Assembly: GCA_013146195.2 (NCBI GenBank)
Contig: CM028379.1
Location: 90,129,401-90,193,400 of the forward strand
Source of the DNA: Codonopsis lanceolata
Taxonomy: Eukaryota > Streptophyta > Magnoliopsida > Asterales > Campanulaceae
Length of the DNA: 64,000 nucleotides
Reading direction: 5' to 3'
Part shown: in pieces, positions 36,340 to 48,086 of the stretch
How positions within the stretch are numbered: position 1 is the stretch's first letter
How the letters are laid out: each line of letters starts with the position of its first letter
Notes under the pieces: model-generated
What the model saw: only the letters and a program-made list of their open reading frames with translations
The model's database searches: none
What the model was told of the DNA's origin: nothing
Position numbers and translations under genes: made by a program

Positions 36340-36437
36340 AAAGATTTCACGAAAATAAACTTTAGCGATTGAAAAAAAGAATAGAAATATGGAGGGATTA
36401 AATATTTGATAAAGTGAACCGACCTGCAATTTCTTCC
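36340..36437 (-). repeat. Third copy of the MITE terminus, next to the transposase
   Basis: On the reverse complement this begins GGAAGAAATTGCAGGTCGGT near 36437 and continues with the same subterminal words as the arms (TTTTTTTCAATCGC-like). It is oriented as a right end and lies just upstream of the transposase start. It is the natural candidate for the terminus of the transposase-bearing element. Confidence 0.6.
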
Positions 36438-36538
36438 AAATTGTATCCCTCACGGGCCTTCTTCCTTTTACTTGTACAATTGTGGAGCTCTTTACGACGA
36501 CATACATAGCCTAGGGGCCTTTTACTGGTAAAATTAAC

Positions 36539-37337
36539 GGTAAAATTTTGACTGGTCCCTTTTCCAAAGTTTTTAATCTTAAAAGTTTACCTTTTTTCAA
36601 TCGTAAAAGAACACTTTTCAAAATATTGTTCCAAAAATGTCATTGTCTCCTTCAACAGCTCCGACTATATGCTTTGGATTCGAAAATCACCATTGTGATA
36701 AACAGTTTATTTGATTCATTATGTACGAAACTATAATGGATCTGTGTTGGGTTGAATGATTTTGGAGTAGGACAAAGGCGAAGGAGGAGGGAGAAGAAGA
36801 AATCTTACGACGAAGGAGATGAAAGAAGAAGGTGGATGACATGGTCTGGTTCATTATCATTTTGTATCGCGGTGCAAAAATGAATTAATAATATTTTATG
36901 TATCGTGATTCAAAAATTAATTTATCGCGATACATAAAAGTTGATACCGCGATACAATTTAGATTATGTATATGTATCACGGTTCAAAAATTAATTCATC
37001 GCGATACATAAAAGTTGGTACCGCGGTGCAATTAGAATAGACAATTAAATTATTGAACCGCGACACAAAAATTAATACAATAAAATTGATGAATCACGGT
37101 GCAATAGAACTAGACAATTAAATTATTAAACCACGGTGCAAAAATTAATGCAATAAAATTGATGAAACACGATTCAATAGTCAATGCACCGTGATTCATT
37201 TATGTAGCACGCCTTATTCTCATTAAGGGTATCATTATCTTTTCGCATCCAATTGTGTCTTTTTCCGATTAAAAAAAAAAACACGATATTAGAGCGATTA
37301 TAAATTTTGAAAAGTAGACGGAACCGCAATTTTTCAT
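36539..37337 (-). mobile_element. Foldback/MITE copy 2 (right arm of inverted pair)
   Basis: Starts GGTAAAATTTTGACTGGTCC and ends, on the reverse complement, near ATGAAAAATTGCGGTTCCGT. It has the same internal organisation as 32546-33423 but in opposite orientation: ACCGCGATAC-type repeats at 36865-37200 and the shared word GATTTTCGAATC (or complement). It lacks the GC-rich insert of copy 1. Confidence 0.75.
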
Positions 37338-37633
37338 AAAATTAAGCCCTTTGATTTCCTTCAAATCCAAAAGAGCCCCCCTTTCCCGTAAAACTCAAAT
37401 AATGACAAAAAGTTGACACCTGCTTACTTTGTTTCCTTTTCTGGGAAACAAATCCGTATTACCAGAATCTTCACTGGCAACAATTTCCCGTCACCGGATT
37501 TCAAATACGTACAGATAGGATTGCGCTAATGAGGCGTTGGAGCCGTTGCGCCCTCACTCTCAATAAACGTGTCGCAGTTATGCATTTACACTTGAATAAA
37601 CGAACAAACACCTGGCCCCTCTTCCAACTTCAA
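37338..37633. other. Upstream of promoter-like sequence
   Basis: Intergenic sequence after the MITE pair. A frame at 37529-37723 shows no recognisable domain. Confidence 0.4.
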
Positions 37634-37815
37634 TATATAAACCTACGGACCAACCTCCTAGGGTTTCTTTCATCTCTCAAGAATCGCCGCTTTTCGACCA
37701 TTTCTAGGCTATCTGATATCTAGGAACTCCCCCATTCTATCTCACAAAATCAAAATCTCAATCCTAAAATATTTTCGATTTTTTTTGGTATCAAATAGGG
37801 GGGCTTTCTAGTGCT
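37634..37815 (+). promoter_or_regulatory. Plant core promoter and 5' UTR-like sequence
   Basis: TATATAAA at 37634-37641 is followed about 30 bases later by CCTCCTAGGGTTTCTTTCAT, the telo-box-type sequence common at plant transcription starts. A leader without ATG follows, ending in a possible splice donor TTGTCAG|GTATTT at 37814-37815. No coding exon could be joined to it. It could be the first, noncoding exon of the CCCH gene 17.7 kb downstream or of a lost gene. Confidence 0.45.
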
Positions 37816-39294
37816 TGTCAGGTATTTATTTATCTGCATTGTTCAAATTTGATTTTTTATTCATTTTAAACAACGGTTTGCGAATTTATATTTGATTTTT
37901 GGTTGTCAGCTCCGAATTTGGCCGGTGAAAGTTGTGCTGATCAGTCTGTATCTCTGCAAGCTTGATACGTGTTTTTTTGTATTTAATATGGTTAGTTTTT
38001 TTAAGCTAATTTTTCCCCCATGAAATGTATGCATGTATTTATCCATGGCATTTCTTTTTCTATTCGAAACGAATGAGTCAAAGTTTGTGCTTTTAGATGT
38101 TTGCATACAGGCTTAACTGTTAATTTTGATTTATATATATATATATATATATATATATCTGCATCTGATTTTAGTTGAGATCCTTTACGTGAAAAACTAC
38201 CTTTATTGCTTATCCTAAAAGATTAGGGTATAAGAATGAACTGCTCAGCCAGAAGCTTCTCTTCTCGTGTAATGTTCAATTAATACATTTTATGATTTCT
38301 TTTATAAAGATCAGGAAGATTGAAGGTGTTTTTTATTTTATTTTAAAATAAGTAAGATTAATAAAAAAAGGCGCGAAAGATGGAGGTGGAATTTATGAGT
38401 ATGTGACTTTTACACAAGATGATGAGGAATGCTAGTTTTTAGTTACTTACCTTTAATTAAGTGCAGGTCGTGGTGCTCTCAGCTCTGGGCCAGTTCTAAT
38501 CTTTGCTGATTCATTCTGAACTGAAAAGGGCCACCAATTATATTTGGACTTTCACTTATCAATAAATAAATAATTTTATTTGGACTTTCTACCGTAATTG
38601 TTAAGACCTTTCCAAAATTTGTACTGTAGTTAAGACCTTTCCAAACATTAGTCTCTGAGTTCTTTGAGGTGCCTATTTTTGTTCTAAACAAAAATATTGT
38701 TATCAAGATCCAATAAACAGGATTACCCTTTTTGAAGATGGAACCAGAATATCTCAAATTCTCAATTGTGCTCCAATGTATAAAAGCTCTATATATTGAC
38801 ATCATTCACTATAATTGCTATAACTGATTTGGAAGAGGAGATATATTATCTTGGAGTTATGTGTGAATCAATGATAACAATTACGGTATTTATTTGGACT
38901 TTCTAATCTTTGCTGATTCATTCTGAACTGAAAATGATTTGAGTTTTTGTTACTGCAGAAAGCTTTACTATATGATCAATAGTCACCAATGCCAAATCAT
39001 CAAGAGTAAATAATCTATGCAAGCTGTTTAAGTTCAGCTGTGAACATTCTTTACAATATAACCAAATGCTTCTCTATGAATTATGATGGGCTATTATAAC
39101 AGTTAGCAAAAGATATGCACAATAAAATTCTTGCAGCTATGAAAATGTTCCTTAGATATGTTTAAATGATAGTAGTATGGACTAGGCACAACACAATGCT
39201 TGTTTGTTATCCGTGTTTAATAGGTTGAAACTTAGTAAACCATCTAAATGACCTAAGCTTAAACGATTAGTCAATACTACCTTACCTATTGTAA
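37816..39294. other. Noncoding sequence with a direct repeat
   Basis: Intron-like AT-rich sequence. It contains an AT run at 38131-38158 and a perfect 34-base direct repeat at 38494-38527 and 38901-38934 (starts TTCTAATCTTTGCTGATTCA). No coding exon was recognised. Confidence 0.5.
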
Positions 39295-39310
39295 TTATCA
39301 AACTCCCATT

Positions 39311-39430
39311 GACCCCAAGGGGTGGGAGAGATGGCAAGGGCACTCAAACAATGACCTTGAGGTACTTCGTTCCAATCCCCATACCAACAAAGGGGTCACA
39401 CTTAACCTATCAATTTTTTTAATTTTATTT
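39311..39430 (+). mobile_element. tRNA-derived SINE with 16-bp target duplication
   Basis: The 120-base body has an A-box-like AGATGGCAAGGGC and a B-box-like GTTCCAATCCCC, and ends CACTTAACCTATCAA plus a T-rich tail. The perfect direct repeat TTATCAAACTCCCATT flanks it at 39295-39310 and 39431-39446. The same family is at 45417-45507. Confidence 0.85.
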
Positions 39431-39446
39431 TTATCAAACTCCCATT

Positions 39447-40485
39447 TATATCCATAACTTCAGTACATGCATGCTTACTTCTCATACATTCTTTAAATGA
39501 TTTCTTTAACTTTGTTAATTACTTATTGTCACTGGAGTACATTAGCTGAAAAAGTGAATGGTACTTGATAAAAGAATGTACAACCTAGATTGACAAGGAT
39601 CCATCAAAAGAAGTGCAACAATCAAAAAGAATAAAATACTACAAGTAACAAAATGTGAAACACTTAACTAGGGACAGCATAACGCTGCGGAAAATTTCCC
39701 TGGTAGATAGTCGTAAAGAGGCAAGAAACAGCACTTTATCCCTTAATAAAGACAATCCCGTAATTGGATCACAGATGATCCTATCATTTTTGTCCTTCCA
39801 AAGGTAGAAGAGGATTGCGAAGAATCCTCAATGCTAAAGCTCTTTACCAGCATGTTTCATGAAATTCTTAATATGCGAAAACCAAGCTTGATATCATAAA
39901 TCAAGTAGAACACACATCCATATCATTAAGAAATTGAAAGAAAATAAAAACCATATAAAAAGGAGGATCCATTACATTACTGAAAGGAATTTATGGCAAG
40001 TCATGCGAAGCAGTGAGACGAAATAAAGTGGAATGTAAGCAGCTCAAAAATTTCCCAATCCTACCGTGTTACTGAATCTGATTGAGAGTCATAACTGACT
40101 TGGAGTTCCAGAGACTTTAATAAGGCCGGAGTGGAAAGTGAGGGAGAAAAGCTTATATATGTATATTATTGATAAATATACTTATATTATTGTTATACAT
40201 TTTCATTATTATTGATATAAATGTTTATAAAACCGGTTTAAATTTAATCTTGACTACTGTTATTCTTTAAAAAGCATAATGACTTATTTTGGTTTATTGT
40301 CACTTGGAAGATACTCAAGGACACCTTCCTTGAAGTTTGAATTGCTAGAATTGCGAAGTATAACTATATGGTTCTTTACTGAAATTTCTGAAGGGGAGAC
40401 TATCATATTCAAATTTAACCCTCCTAGTTTTTCACTAACCTTCAAGTTACTGATAAAAAATATTTGTAATTGGGAATAATACATA
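39447..40485. other. Noncoding sequence, nothing recognised
   Basis: AT-rich sequence without recognised genes. The facing short frames at 40279-40484 are shadows of each other. Confidence 0.4.
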
Positions 40486-40740
40486 CTCCATCGGGTCCTA
40501 AATTATTGTCATGTTTGACTTTTTGTGTCAAACTGTGTGTTTTTCAAATGCAAGTTTGATGTATATTTTTTCTTTTCTTTTTTAAATCATAAAACATGCA
40601 ATTCGTGTTAATTTTAAAGTTCTACAAATTATGTGTTTTATGATTTTGAAAAAAAATGAAAAAATCATCAAAGTTGCATTTGAAAAACACTCAGCTTGAG
40701 TCAAAAAAGAAACAAAACAATTATTTAGGAACAAAGAGAG
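40486..40740. mobile_element. Stowaway-like MITE (diverged), 255 bp
   Basis: Ends CTCCATCGGGTCCTAAATTA and, at the right, TTATTTAGGAACAAAGAGAG, flanked by TA at 40484-40485 and 40741-40742. The long arms make it almost a perfect foldback. Confidence 0.75.
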
Positions 40741-42479
40741 TATATTTTTTTAGTTTCATAAACCATTAAGCCAGTAACAAAATCAAAAATAGTAAAAGGG
40801 GCAATATATAAACTTGGGGGAAGGGGGGGTGAAGTGGTGAACCACCCCCTCCTGGCTTGAACGTGAGCTCACCCCTGCACACAAAAGGAAGGGTAATTGT
40901 AAAATTATCATGGTCTGTTTATTTGGTTTCTCTTAAGGTTTTAAGATATCTCAAGGAACTGGATATACCCATTCATAATCAAATACAAAATGGATTAGGC
41001 AATCCATGCCAAAAATCTCCATTAAGTATAGAAAATTAGAAAACAATTAATTGTTTCTTTGTCATTTAATATTGAATTGTGTTGAAGATCAATGGTAGAA
41101 GTGTGAGAGGGCAGTTTGTTATTTACTGTATAAACGGAGGACATGCTTTCTTACGGGATTTGGTAGCTAGAGATGGCATACCTTTTGAGAAGCATCTGAC
41201 CTAGCTTTAGAAGTTTGCATATTATGATTGTATTCTCATGCTTTGTTACAGGAATATTGCATAAGAAAACGCTTGAACATGTGATTTTACATGCAACCTT
41301 GGCCCACTTTTTTGGATTTCTTTCCACTCAAACCAAACCTCTTTTTGTTTTTGTAGCATGCTGCGGGGCAAATTATCTTTGTTACCTTCACAATATAATG
41401 TTCTCCATAATTATTATCTCTTTTGCACAAGTGACCAGTATATACTCTACTTTCCATTTATACCACAAGTAATCTTAATTCTGTATAGGATCCACCGAAA
41501 ATGGGATTTTTGGGATGGAGTAAACTAACAAACTATGGATAAATCCAAACAAGTTTTTCTTATATCTAATTGACCTTTCCGTAGTTAACCCCAATCCAAT
41601 CATAGAAATGATTATGGAAACATGAGCTTAATTAGTTGATTTATTAATGAAAGTATACACACACATCAAGTGCTAACTGCTGCAACTTCATCCTGTCCTA
41701 GTTTAGAATTGGATATCCATTTCTTCACCAAACTCAAAAATCCTAGGCAGAACTTTCTGCTTCAGTCCGACCCAGTACGATTCAAGCAAAAATGTATAGC
41801 CCTAATAACAACTTAGTAAGGAATGATGTAAAGGAGGGGAGAAGATGTCCACCAAAGGAAAAGAAACACAATAAAAAGTTGAAGAAAATGAAAGCAATAT
41901 TCAAAAACAAAAAGAGGCAGAAAGTAAAATAAAGCAGAGAGATTAATGAAGAACTGCCCACCAATCATTGCTCTGAACATGTGATGGCATTCTCCTAAAA
42001 TCACTTAAGGTGAAGCCCACAGAGAAGAGAGTAAAACAACCGATCCCTCAAACTACTTGTTTCTGAAAAGCTCATGGAGTTCCTCTTCTTCCACAAACAC
42101 CAAAGAGTTCTCTACTTGCCACATTGCCGCAGCACATGCTATCTTCCCCCTTTTGAAAATCTAAAGAAGAAAGTTCCCAACGGATGGATGTGACACCCAT
42201 TATCCCTCATGATGCCAACCACTATACAAACGTAACCTCCTAGCCACTGGACATTAAAGAAAGAGGTGCTAATGAGTAAAACTATCTATAGACACACAGC
42301 ACAAATTTCTGCCAAAAGAGTCATATTAATGGAGCTGAAAATCCGTCTTAGATTGTTTGTGTTCGGCCTGATTGAGTATGATCTTGGGGGAGAGTTCGCA
42401 GTTTTTTGTCTGAAGATTCTACATATTTGTGGGTTAGTTTGTCAAGTTTGGAAGCTTGGGGGAACGTTTGATTTGAAGG
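40741..42479. other. Noncoding sequence, nothing certain
   Basis: AT-rich sequence. Around 42040-42160 the minus strand gives short LINE-like coding similarity (KIACAAAMWQ, EEEELHELF), too weak to call. Confidence 0.35.
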
Positions 42480-42902
42480 CTTAGAGGTCAGTTTTGGGAC
42501 TTCAGAGGGTCAAACTGTCAAAGCTGCAAACTTGGCTGGAAATTTTGGTGAATTTCAGGCAATTTAGGCGTTATGACCATGGCCATAGCACCATGCGCTG
42601 CCAGTCACTTTGAATCCTTTTATGTGTTAAAGTAGTGTTATTGTTTTGGTAACTTTTATAATTTAGGGTTTTTGTTTCCTTATTTAATTAGGGTTTCTTT
42701 ATAACTTCTATAATAATTTTTTAGGGTTTGTAAGCCTATTTAAAGGCCTTATAACATTGTTTTATTAGAGTTGAGTTTGATCTTGAATTAAAGTGTGTTT
42801 TTCTCTCAAAGTACGTGTGATGTTCTTGAGTGATTTTTGATTCAATCATTTGTGTGTCGGTGATTGTTTGAAACCCTAGACTTATCAATTGGTATTATAT
42901 CC
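42480..42902 (+). mobile_element. LTR remnant with degenerate primer-binding site
   Basis: AT-rich sequence with repeated TTAGGGTTT words and CTATTTAAAGGCC (TATA-like) near 42747 ends in ACCCTAGACTTATCAA. It is followed by TTGGTATTATATCC (42889-42902), a worn form of the initiator-Met tRNA primer site TGGTATCAGAGCC. A gag start is not recognisable downstream. The LTR start is not defined. Confidence 0.55.
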
Positions 42903-43865
42903 AAATTGTGGCGTCAATCACAATACCTAGGTTCGCGTCTAATCAAGGGCGTTGGGTCGAGGTGTCATTCACTGCGTAACCTATCTAGAAAGAGCATGGG
43001 TTCTTGTCAACAGAGTCCTTGCACATCATTATTCAGGAGTAGATTTGTTACTAGGGCTGCCAAGTGCCCTCCAAGCTCTAGTAAGAGAAGATATTGCTAA
43101 TAGTATACAGACCATTGTATTTTGATTACATGTAAATATATGTTAGAAAAAGAAGACTTTCTTATGTGAAGTTAGTTGGATTACCAAATCCATAAGGCCT
43201 GCTAATTGTGGGTTGAGATTTGAAAATATCAAAGATTCAGTGGAGATATAAAGATGAATCTAGTAGGAATCTCATTTTGGTTTGTAGGAATGTCAAAAAA
43301 AATTGGAACTTGAATTTTTTATAATTTAATTGATAATGTATATATTAAGAAAAGACATTTTGTAAGTGAGAGCATGTACGATTATGCTTTAAGTGAGAAA
43401 CTAGAAAACATTAATGAATGGCACAATGCAATTTCATAGTTAATCTATAATCACCATAAGTATGTAGTTGTGGATTGATGTAGAATCAAATCATAAAAAC
43501 AAGAATTGAAGAGCAATTAAGAGTTTCCAAATCTGATTTTGAATTTTAGCTCTTGCTTAGTGCAGTTATAAGCTAAAGTGACGGTTCTTGGGGTAGCTAT
43601 AATTGAAGAAAGTATGTACAATCTGGTGACTAGGAGTTCACGAAATAAAGTGGAAAAATCAAATTGACAGAGAAAAAACAAATCTAGTGAAAGCACTGAG
43701 CTCCAATGGCTAGTGGCACACTTGCAAATTGGCCAATCTCTGAAGCCATTTGGAAAAAGTACAAGGTCCTATCCGCCAATAGTAAAGTGGGAATGAGAGT
43801 GTCTAGTCTCCGAATATTCTAGCATTCCTCTCCTTGCATAAGTATCGCATTTTCACAGGCACACT
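42903..43865. other. Noncoding sequence after LTR remnant
   Basis: Probably leader sequence of the same decayed retroelement, then AT-rich sequence. No domain was recognised. Confidence 0.35.
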
Positions 43866-44850
43866 TCAGCATGACCTACAAACCTCAATGATTAGTGAGT
43901 AAAAGTACCTCAACCGAAGGACATTCCTAGAAGTGCCGAACCACATACCACAAACTTCAAGCCACTGGACAAGGGAGAAAAAGGTGGTCAACCACTGGAC
44001 AAAGGAGAGAAATGTAGTCAGCCATTTGACAAAGGAGAAAAGGTGGTCACGGGTCTTGATCCATAAACTCCACAAGAAACACACGTCATAGATAGTGCCT
44101 TGTGAGGAATGTGTCCTTGTCTCCAATCATCAGTATTAGTACTATTAAGCATAAGTTACCATGCATATATTCCTTCAATTCATGAGGAACCTTGGCTTTC
44201 CAAATGAAGGAGGTCACATGAGAAAAGGACGGACAACATCTGATAGAAGGGAATTAGAGTACCAAAAAGAAGGAAACATCAAACAACAAAACTAATTACT
44301 TTATTTCCCTTTAACTTAGATTCCGGAAAAGGTAAGTCACAAGTAGAGTCATCCTTGCTCACCAGATCTATAAAAAGTGCGCTACAAAGAGAAGAAAGGT
44401 TGATTTGTTGAGGAACAATGATCCTCCCAAAAAATGTAGTTTTTTCCCATTCAACAAGGAAATGACACGAGGAAGAAAATATGAGATCGGATACATGGAT
44501 TAACTTTCATGGGCTTGCAAAGTTATAAATTATCCAGAAGCTGCATCCCTTAAATCATTTTCAACACTTTGCTTCTTATGAGCCACTTACCAACAAGGGA
44601 GATGCTCTTATCAAATTGTCAGTTCCTTAGCTCCTTCTGTCCTTAGGGCTATCAACGGTATGATGGACCAAATGATCCTTACCCTCCTCAACAACCTTAG
44701 CCCATAGAAAATTCCTCATATTACCCCGATGTCTATCCGAAACGCACTTTAGAATCCTAATTTGAGACGAATAAAAAATGGCAATCCTGGAATGGCAAGA
44801 CTGGATCAAGGAAATCCCACTCCAGTAAAAAAATACCCTTTTTTCTACAT
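43866..44850 (-). pseudogene. Degraded LINE fragment
   Basis: On the minus strand, about 44627-44809 reads MRNFLWAKVVEEGKDHLVHH, the thumb region of plant LINE reverse transcriptase. 44160-44210 gives IWKAKVPHEL-like sequence, and 43866-44126 gives CFLWSLWIKTRDHLF-like sequence from the zinc-binding region. A block of about 30 bases is present three times at 43971-44050. Stops are frequent. Confidence 0.6.
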
Positions 44851-45416
44851 ATCGAAATGTTTGGACACCCTCTCAAAGACATGATCCTAGAAACAGAGGT
44901 GGGTGTTACCCCATAAGAACACTTAAATAGTTAGAGCCACACCTTAATCATACACCCTACAACGGAGGCATAGGCACTTAGAACATGGCTGTCCACATTA
45001 GTCCATGCAGAGAAGCTTACTGACCCAAGATCCAGAAAAGTTTTTTACGTACCTATTCTGAAAAGTTTGATAATGATTGGTTACTCCACAACCTCCATTA
45101 TTCATGGTAATCTTTAAAATTAATTTTTTGATATTTATTTATTTTTCTGATCTTGTAACTGAAGCGATAACTTATAAATTCTATTTTGGGGGCATTCGCG
45201 GGTGCCCGTCACTGTTCATGTTTTTCATCTTCTTTGCACTCTTTTTCTTATTTGATACTCCCAATTCTAGTTTGATTTGAAATCTCAATGGCAGAAATGC
45301 TTGTTTGCTTTACACACTTGCTCTTTTTTATAAGATCACAGTTGCGCTGTTAATTGTCTGTGCCTTTTTTTTTTTTTGCACTTCATCTTTCTCATTATTT
45401 CTCTAGTTAATTTTTG
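44851..45416. other. Noncoding sequence, nothing recognised
   Basis: AT-rich sequence between a LINE fragment and a SINE. Confidence 0.35.
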
Positions 45417-45507
45417 TTTTGATAGGTAAGTGTGGCCCCTTGTTAGTATGGAGATTGGAACCAAGGACCTCAAGATCTAGTGCCCTTGCCATCTCTTTCA
45501 TGTCGAT
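45417..45507 (-). mobile_element. tRNA-derived SINE
   Basis: Minus-strand copy of the family at 39311-39430: AGATGGCAAGGGCAC, then GGTTCCAATCTCC, then the end CCACACTTACCTATCAAAA. No target duplication was recognised. Confidence 0.75.
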
Positions 45508-46587
45508 TTTTTTTCTCAACAAATTAAAGATTGTCTTTGATCCTTAAAAGGGATAAATCGCCAAATATCTTGCTAATGTGGGCTGACTTCCCATTTACAC
45601 GTAGACATGTGGAAATGTCATCCAATCAAAACAACCCAAGAGTTGTTATATTGTTGCATCTCACCACATCATCCTAGTGACATGGCTTGACCATCCCATC
45701 CAATAACTTCTCTTCGAAAGGTGCTAATGGATTGCCCTTGTGGAAATGTAGGTTGGTTAACTTGGTTTGAGTCTCCATTCTTGAAGCATTGCTCCTTTAG
45801 AAGTAGTGGTTTTGGCAATAGTGAAGCTAACCTAAGGTTGATTAACCCCACTACATGTGAAATTTGTTGAAGAGGGGACCTAATTTTTTTTATTGTGTAT
45901 ATTGTCCACCAACTCACAGTCAAGTGTTAGAAATTGCAAAAGTGACCTTTTTTAATTTATTAAAAAGATGGCGTGAATATGATAGAAACCAATTGTTTTG
46001 AAAACAAATGAGAGATGAGGCCTATTCAGCATGCTTATATATCTTGTAAGTGTGACAAAACATGATTCCAAGAGGACCACTCATGTAGAAGGCTCATGAC
46101 ATTGTAGGACTGCGCTGGGTCTACTATTTATGACCTTTGATGTAGAACAAGAAGCCAATAATTTATGGCCAAACCGGATAGGGCTAATGCCAACAAGAAG
46201 TAGTTGTAAAAAAAGGTGATAGTAAATGAAGTTTGTGTGGCACATGCAAAATGGGCTAACAGCCATAACCAATTACTCCATGGACACTACCCTATTTTCG
46301 TGTTTTTGGACTGTCTAGAGGGTCGGATGAAATTTGCATGGCACATGCAAAACGGGCTAACAGCCATAACCAATTACTCTCCATGGACACTACCCTATTT
46401 TCATTTTACCATTATATTATATTTATTTTATTTTGAGATGTATTTATTTGTGTCTTTCTCAATCCTTTTGCGCTTTGGGATACTTGAGAGACCAATAAAT
46501 ACTTTTTAGTTGTGTAGGTAAGTTAGTTTTGATTATTTCTTTCTCTCACCTGTTGTCGGACTAAACCCTGCTTCGGCCATTGTTCTT
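45508..46587. repeat. Noncoding sequence with a tandem duplication
   Basis: Holds two copies of a 74-76 base segment at 46226-46299 and 46327-46402, 101 bases apart. Both contain GCACATGCAAAA and GGGCTAACAGCCATAACCAA; they differ at only a few positions. The remainder shows no gene. Confidence 0.6.
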
Positions 46588-47385
46588 TTTTTTTTTTTTT
46601 TTGATAAGTAAGTATTATATAAAAAGCATCAAAAGAGGTGATGCGTCCTTTGTACACTAGAGGTATACCAAACCAAACATTAATCAGTGTCTAATCTATT
46701 TACAAGATCTACAAAATCAGTGTTGGATCTAGGAAAAGATTGGTCAGTCTCGAAACACCAAACATAAAGAGTGCGTAACAGCAAATTCTTCAATTCCGGG
46801 ACTGCCATTTCCACATTCTCGAAAGCCCTACGATTTCTTTCCTTCCACAGAATCCAACACACTCCCAAAAGAGCTGTCCCTCACATACGACTCCTACTCT
46901 TTTTATAACCCGCAAACCAGCTTCTAACGTGATCAATCATCGATCTCGACATGACCCAAGTCATCCTGAACATTCCCAGCACAAAATTCCAGAGCTCTAA
47001 AGCCACTTGGCAATGCAGAAGCAAATGACTAACATTCTCCTCACTATCCTTACACAAATAACACCTGTTGACAAGAACCATATTACGTTTCTGCAAATTG
47101 TCCACAGTTAAGATAGCTTCAAGAGTCGCTTCCCACATGAAAAAAGCCACTCGCTTAGGGGCCTTGGACTTCCAGATCGCTCTCCATGGGAAAGAAGTTC
47201 TACCACAATTGAGAAGCTTGAGGTAATACGAGTTTACTGAAAAAAGAGGGCCCCCTTTTCCTTTCCAAACCACTTGGTCCTCCAGCCTATCCATCTTCTG
47301 CTCTTGAAGCCTCCCCAAAAACTGCACAACAGACTCAACTTCCCAATCCTGAAAATTTCTTCTGAAGGTGGGGTTCCAGGTATGT
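46588..47385 (-). mobile_element. 5'-truncated LINE with poly(A) tail
   Basis: The minus strand encodes the zinc-binding region FSVNSYYLKLLNCGRTSFPW, FPWRAIWKSKAPKRVAFFMW and CYLCKDSEENVSHLLLHCQ (46881-47327), then CWILWKERNRRAFENVEM (46680-46868). The 3' end is ATACTTACTTATCAAAA plus a long A tail. Flanking TTGTTCTT at 46580-46587 and 47386-47393 is a likely short target duplication. Only the last 0.8 kb of the element inserted. Confidence 0.85.
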
Positions 47386-47406
47386 TTGTTCTTAGGGAGT
47401 TTACGT

Positions 47407-47410
<4 letters not shown>

Positions 47411-47448
<38 letters not shown>
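47411..47448. repeat. (AT)n and (ATGT)n microsatellite
   Basis: An AT run of about 38 bases is followed by several ATGT units to about 47470. Confidence 0.9.
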
Positions 47449-47451
<3 letters not shown>

Positions 47452-47608
47452 TGTATGTATGTATGTACATTAGGTGACACTTAGTTTTTCATCCTAAATT
47501 AATAACTTTTTTCTTTAGTCTTGATTTATAGTCATTTAATTTAATTTTGTGAAGATATATAATTTTTTAAATTTAACTTATAGAAATGTCAACTAGAAAC
47601 TTTGAATC

Positions 47609-48086
47609 ATGTTATTTGCAACTAAAAAAAAGAAGAAAAAGTTTAAAGCTTTAACTGAATCACAAAAAGGGGCAATCGAGAAATTTTTCAATGCAAATAA
47701 GAAAGTTGAAAATACAAATGATTGCTCGTTAAATGAACAAATATATAATGTAGACATGAATGAAAATAAAAATAGAGATGAAATGCTCCACAATTAAAAA
47801 TATATATGATCCAAGTCAATGGGCAAATATTGATACAAGTTTGAGAGATTTATTAGTAGAAAAAGGTCCTCTTAGAGTTACTAATATAGATATTCCTAAG
47901 GATGAATTTTCAAGACACTTTTCTTCATCACCTTACATTCAAAAATTGACCAACGGTGAAAAACTTGAAAGAAAATCGTTGATTTATTCCCAAGATTTGG
48001 ATAAAGTATTTTATTTTTATTGCAAATTATCTATAACTCTTCCTAGTGATTTTGCATCCCAAAAAAGCACGAAAGTTAAACTTTAA
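47609..48086 (+). pseudogene. hAT-type transposase fragment (TTF/ZMYM1-like)
   Basis: 47609-47797 gives a Lys-rich start. 47760-48086 encodes IYDPSQWANIDTSLRDLLVE and GPLRVTNIDIPKDEFSRHF, then SLIYSQDLDKVFYFYCKL. This is the N-terminal TTF-type zinc-finger region of the plant hAT proteins annotated as zinc finger MYM-type 1-like. The frame changes once and the rest of the protein is missing. Confidence 0.7.

Noticed and set aside
38479..38805. 108-residue minus-strand frame near the direct repeat
   Set aside because: No recognisable domain, AT-rich composition, and the direct repeat overlaps it.
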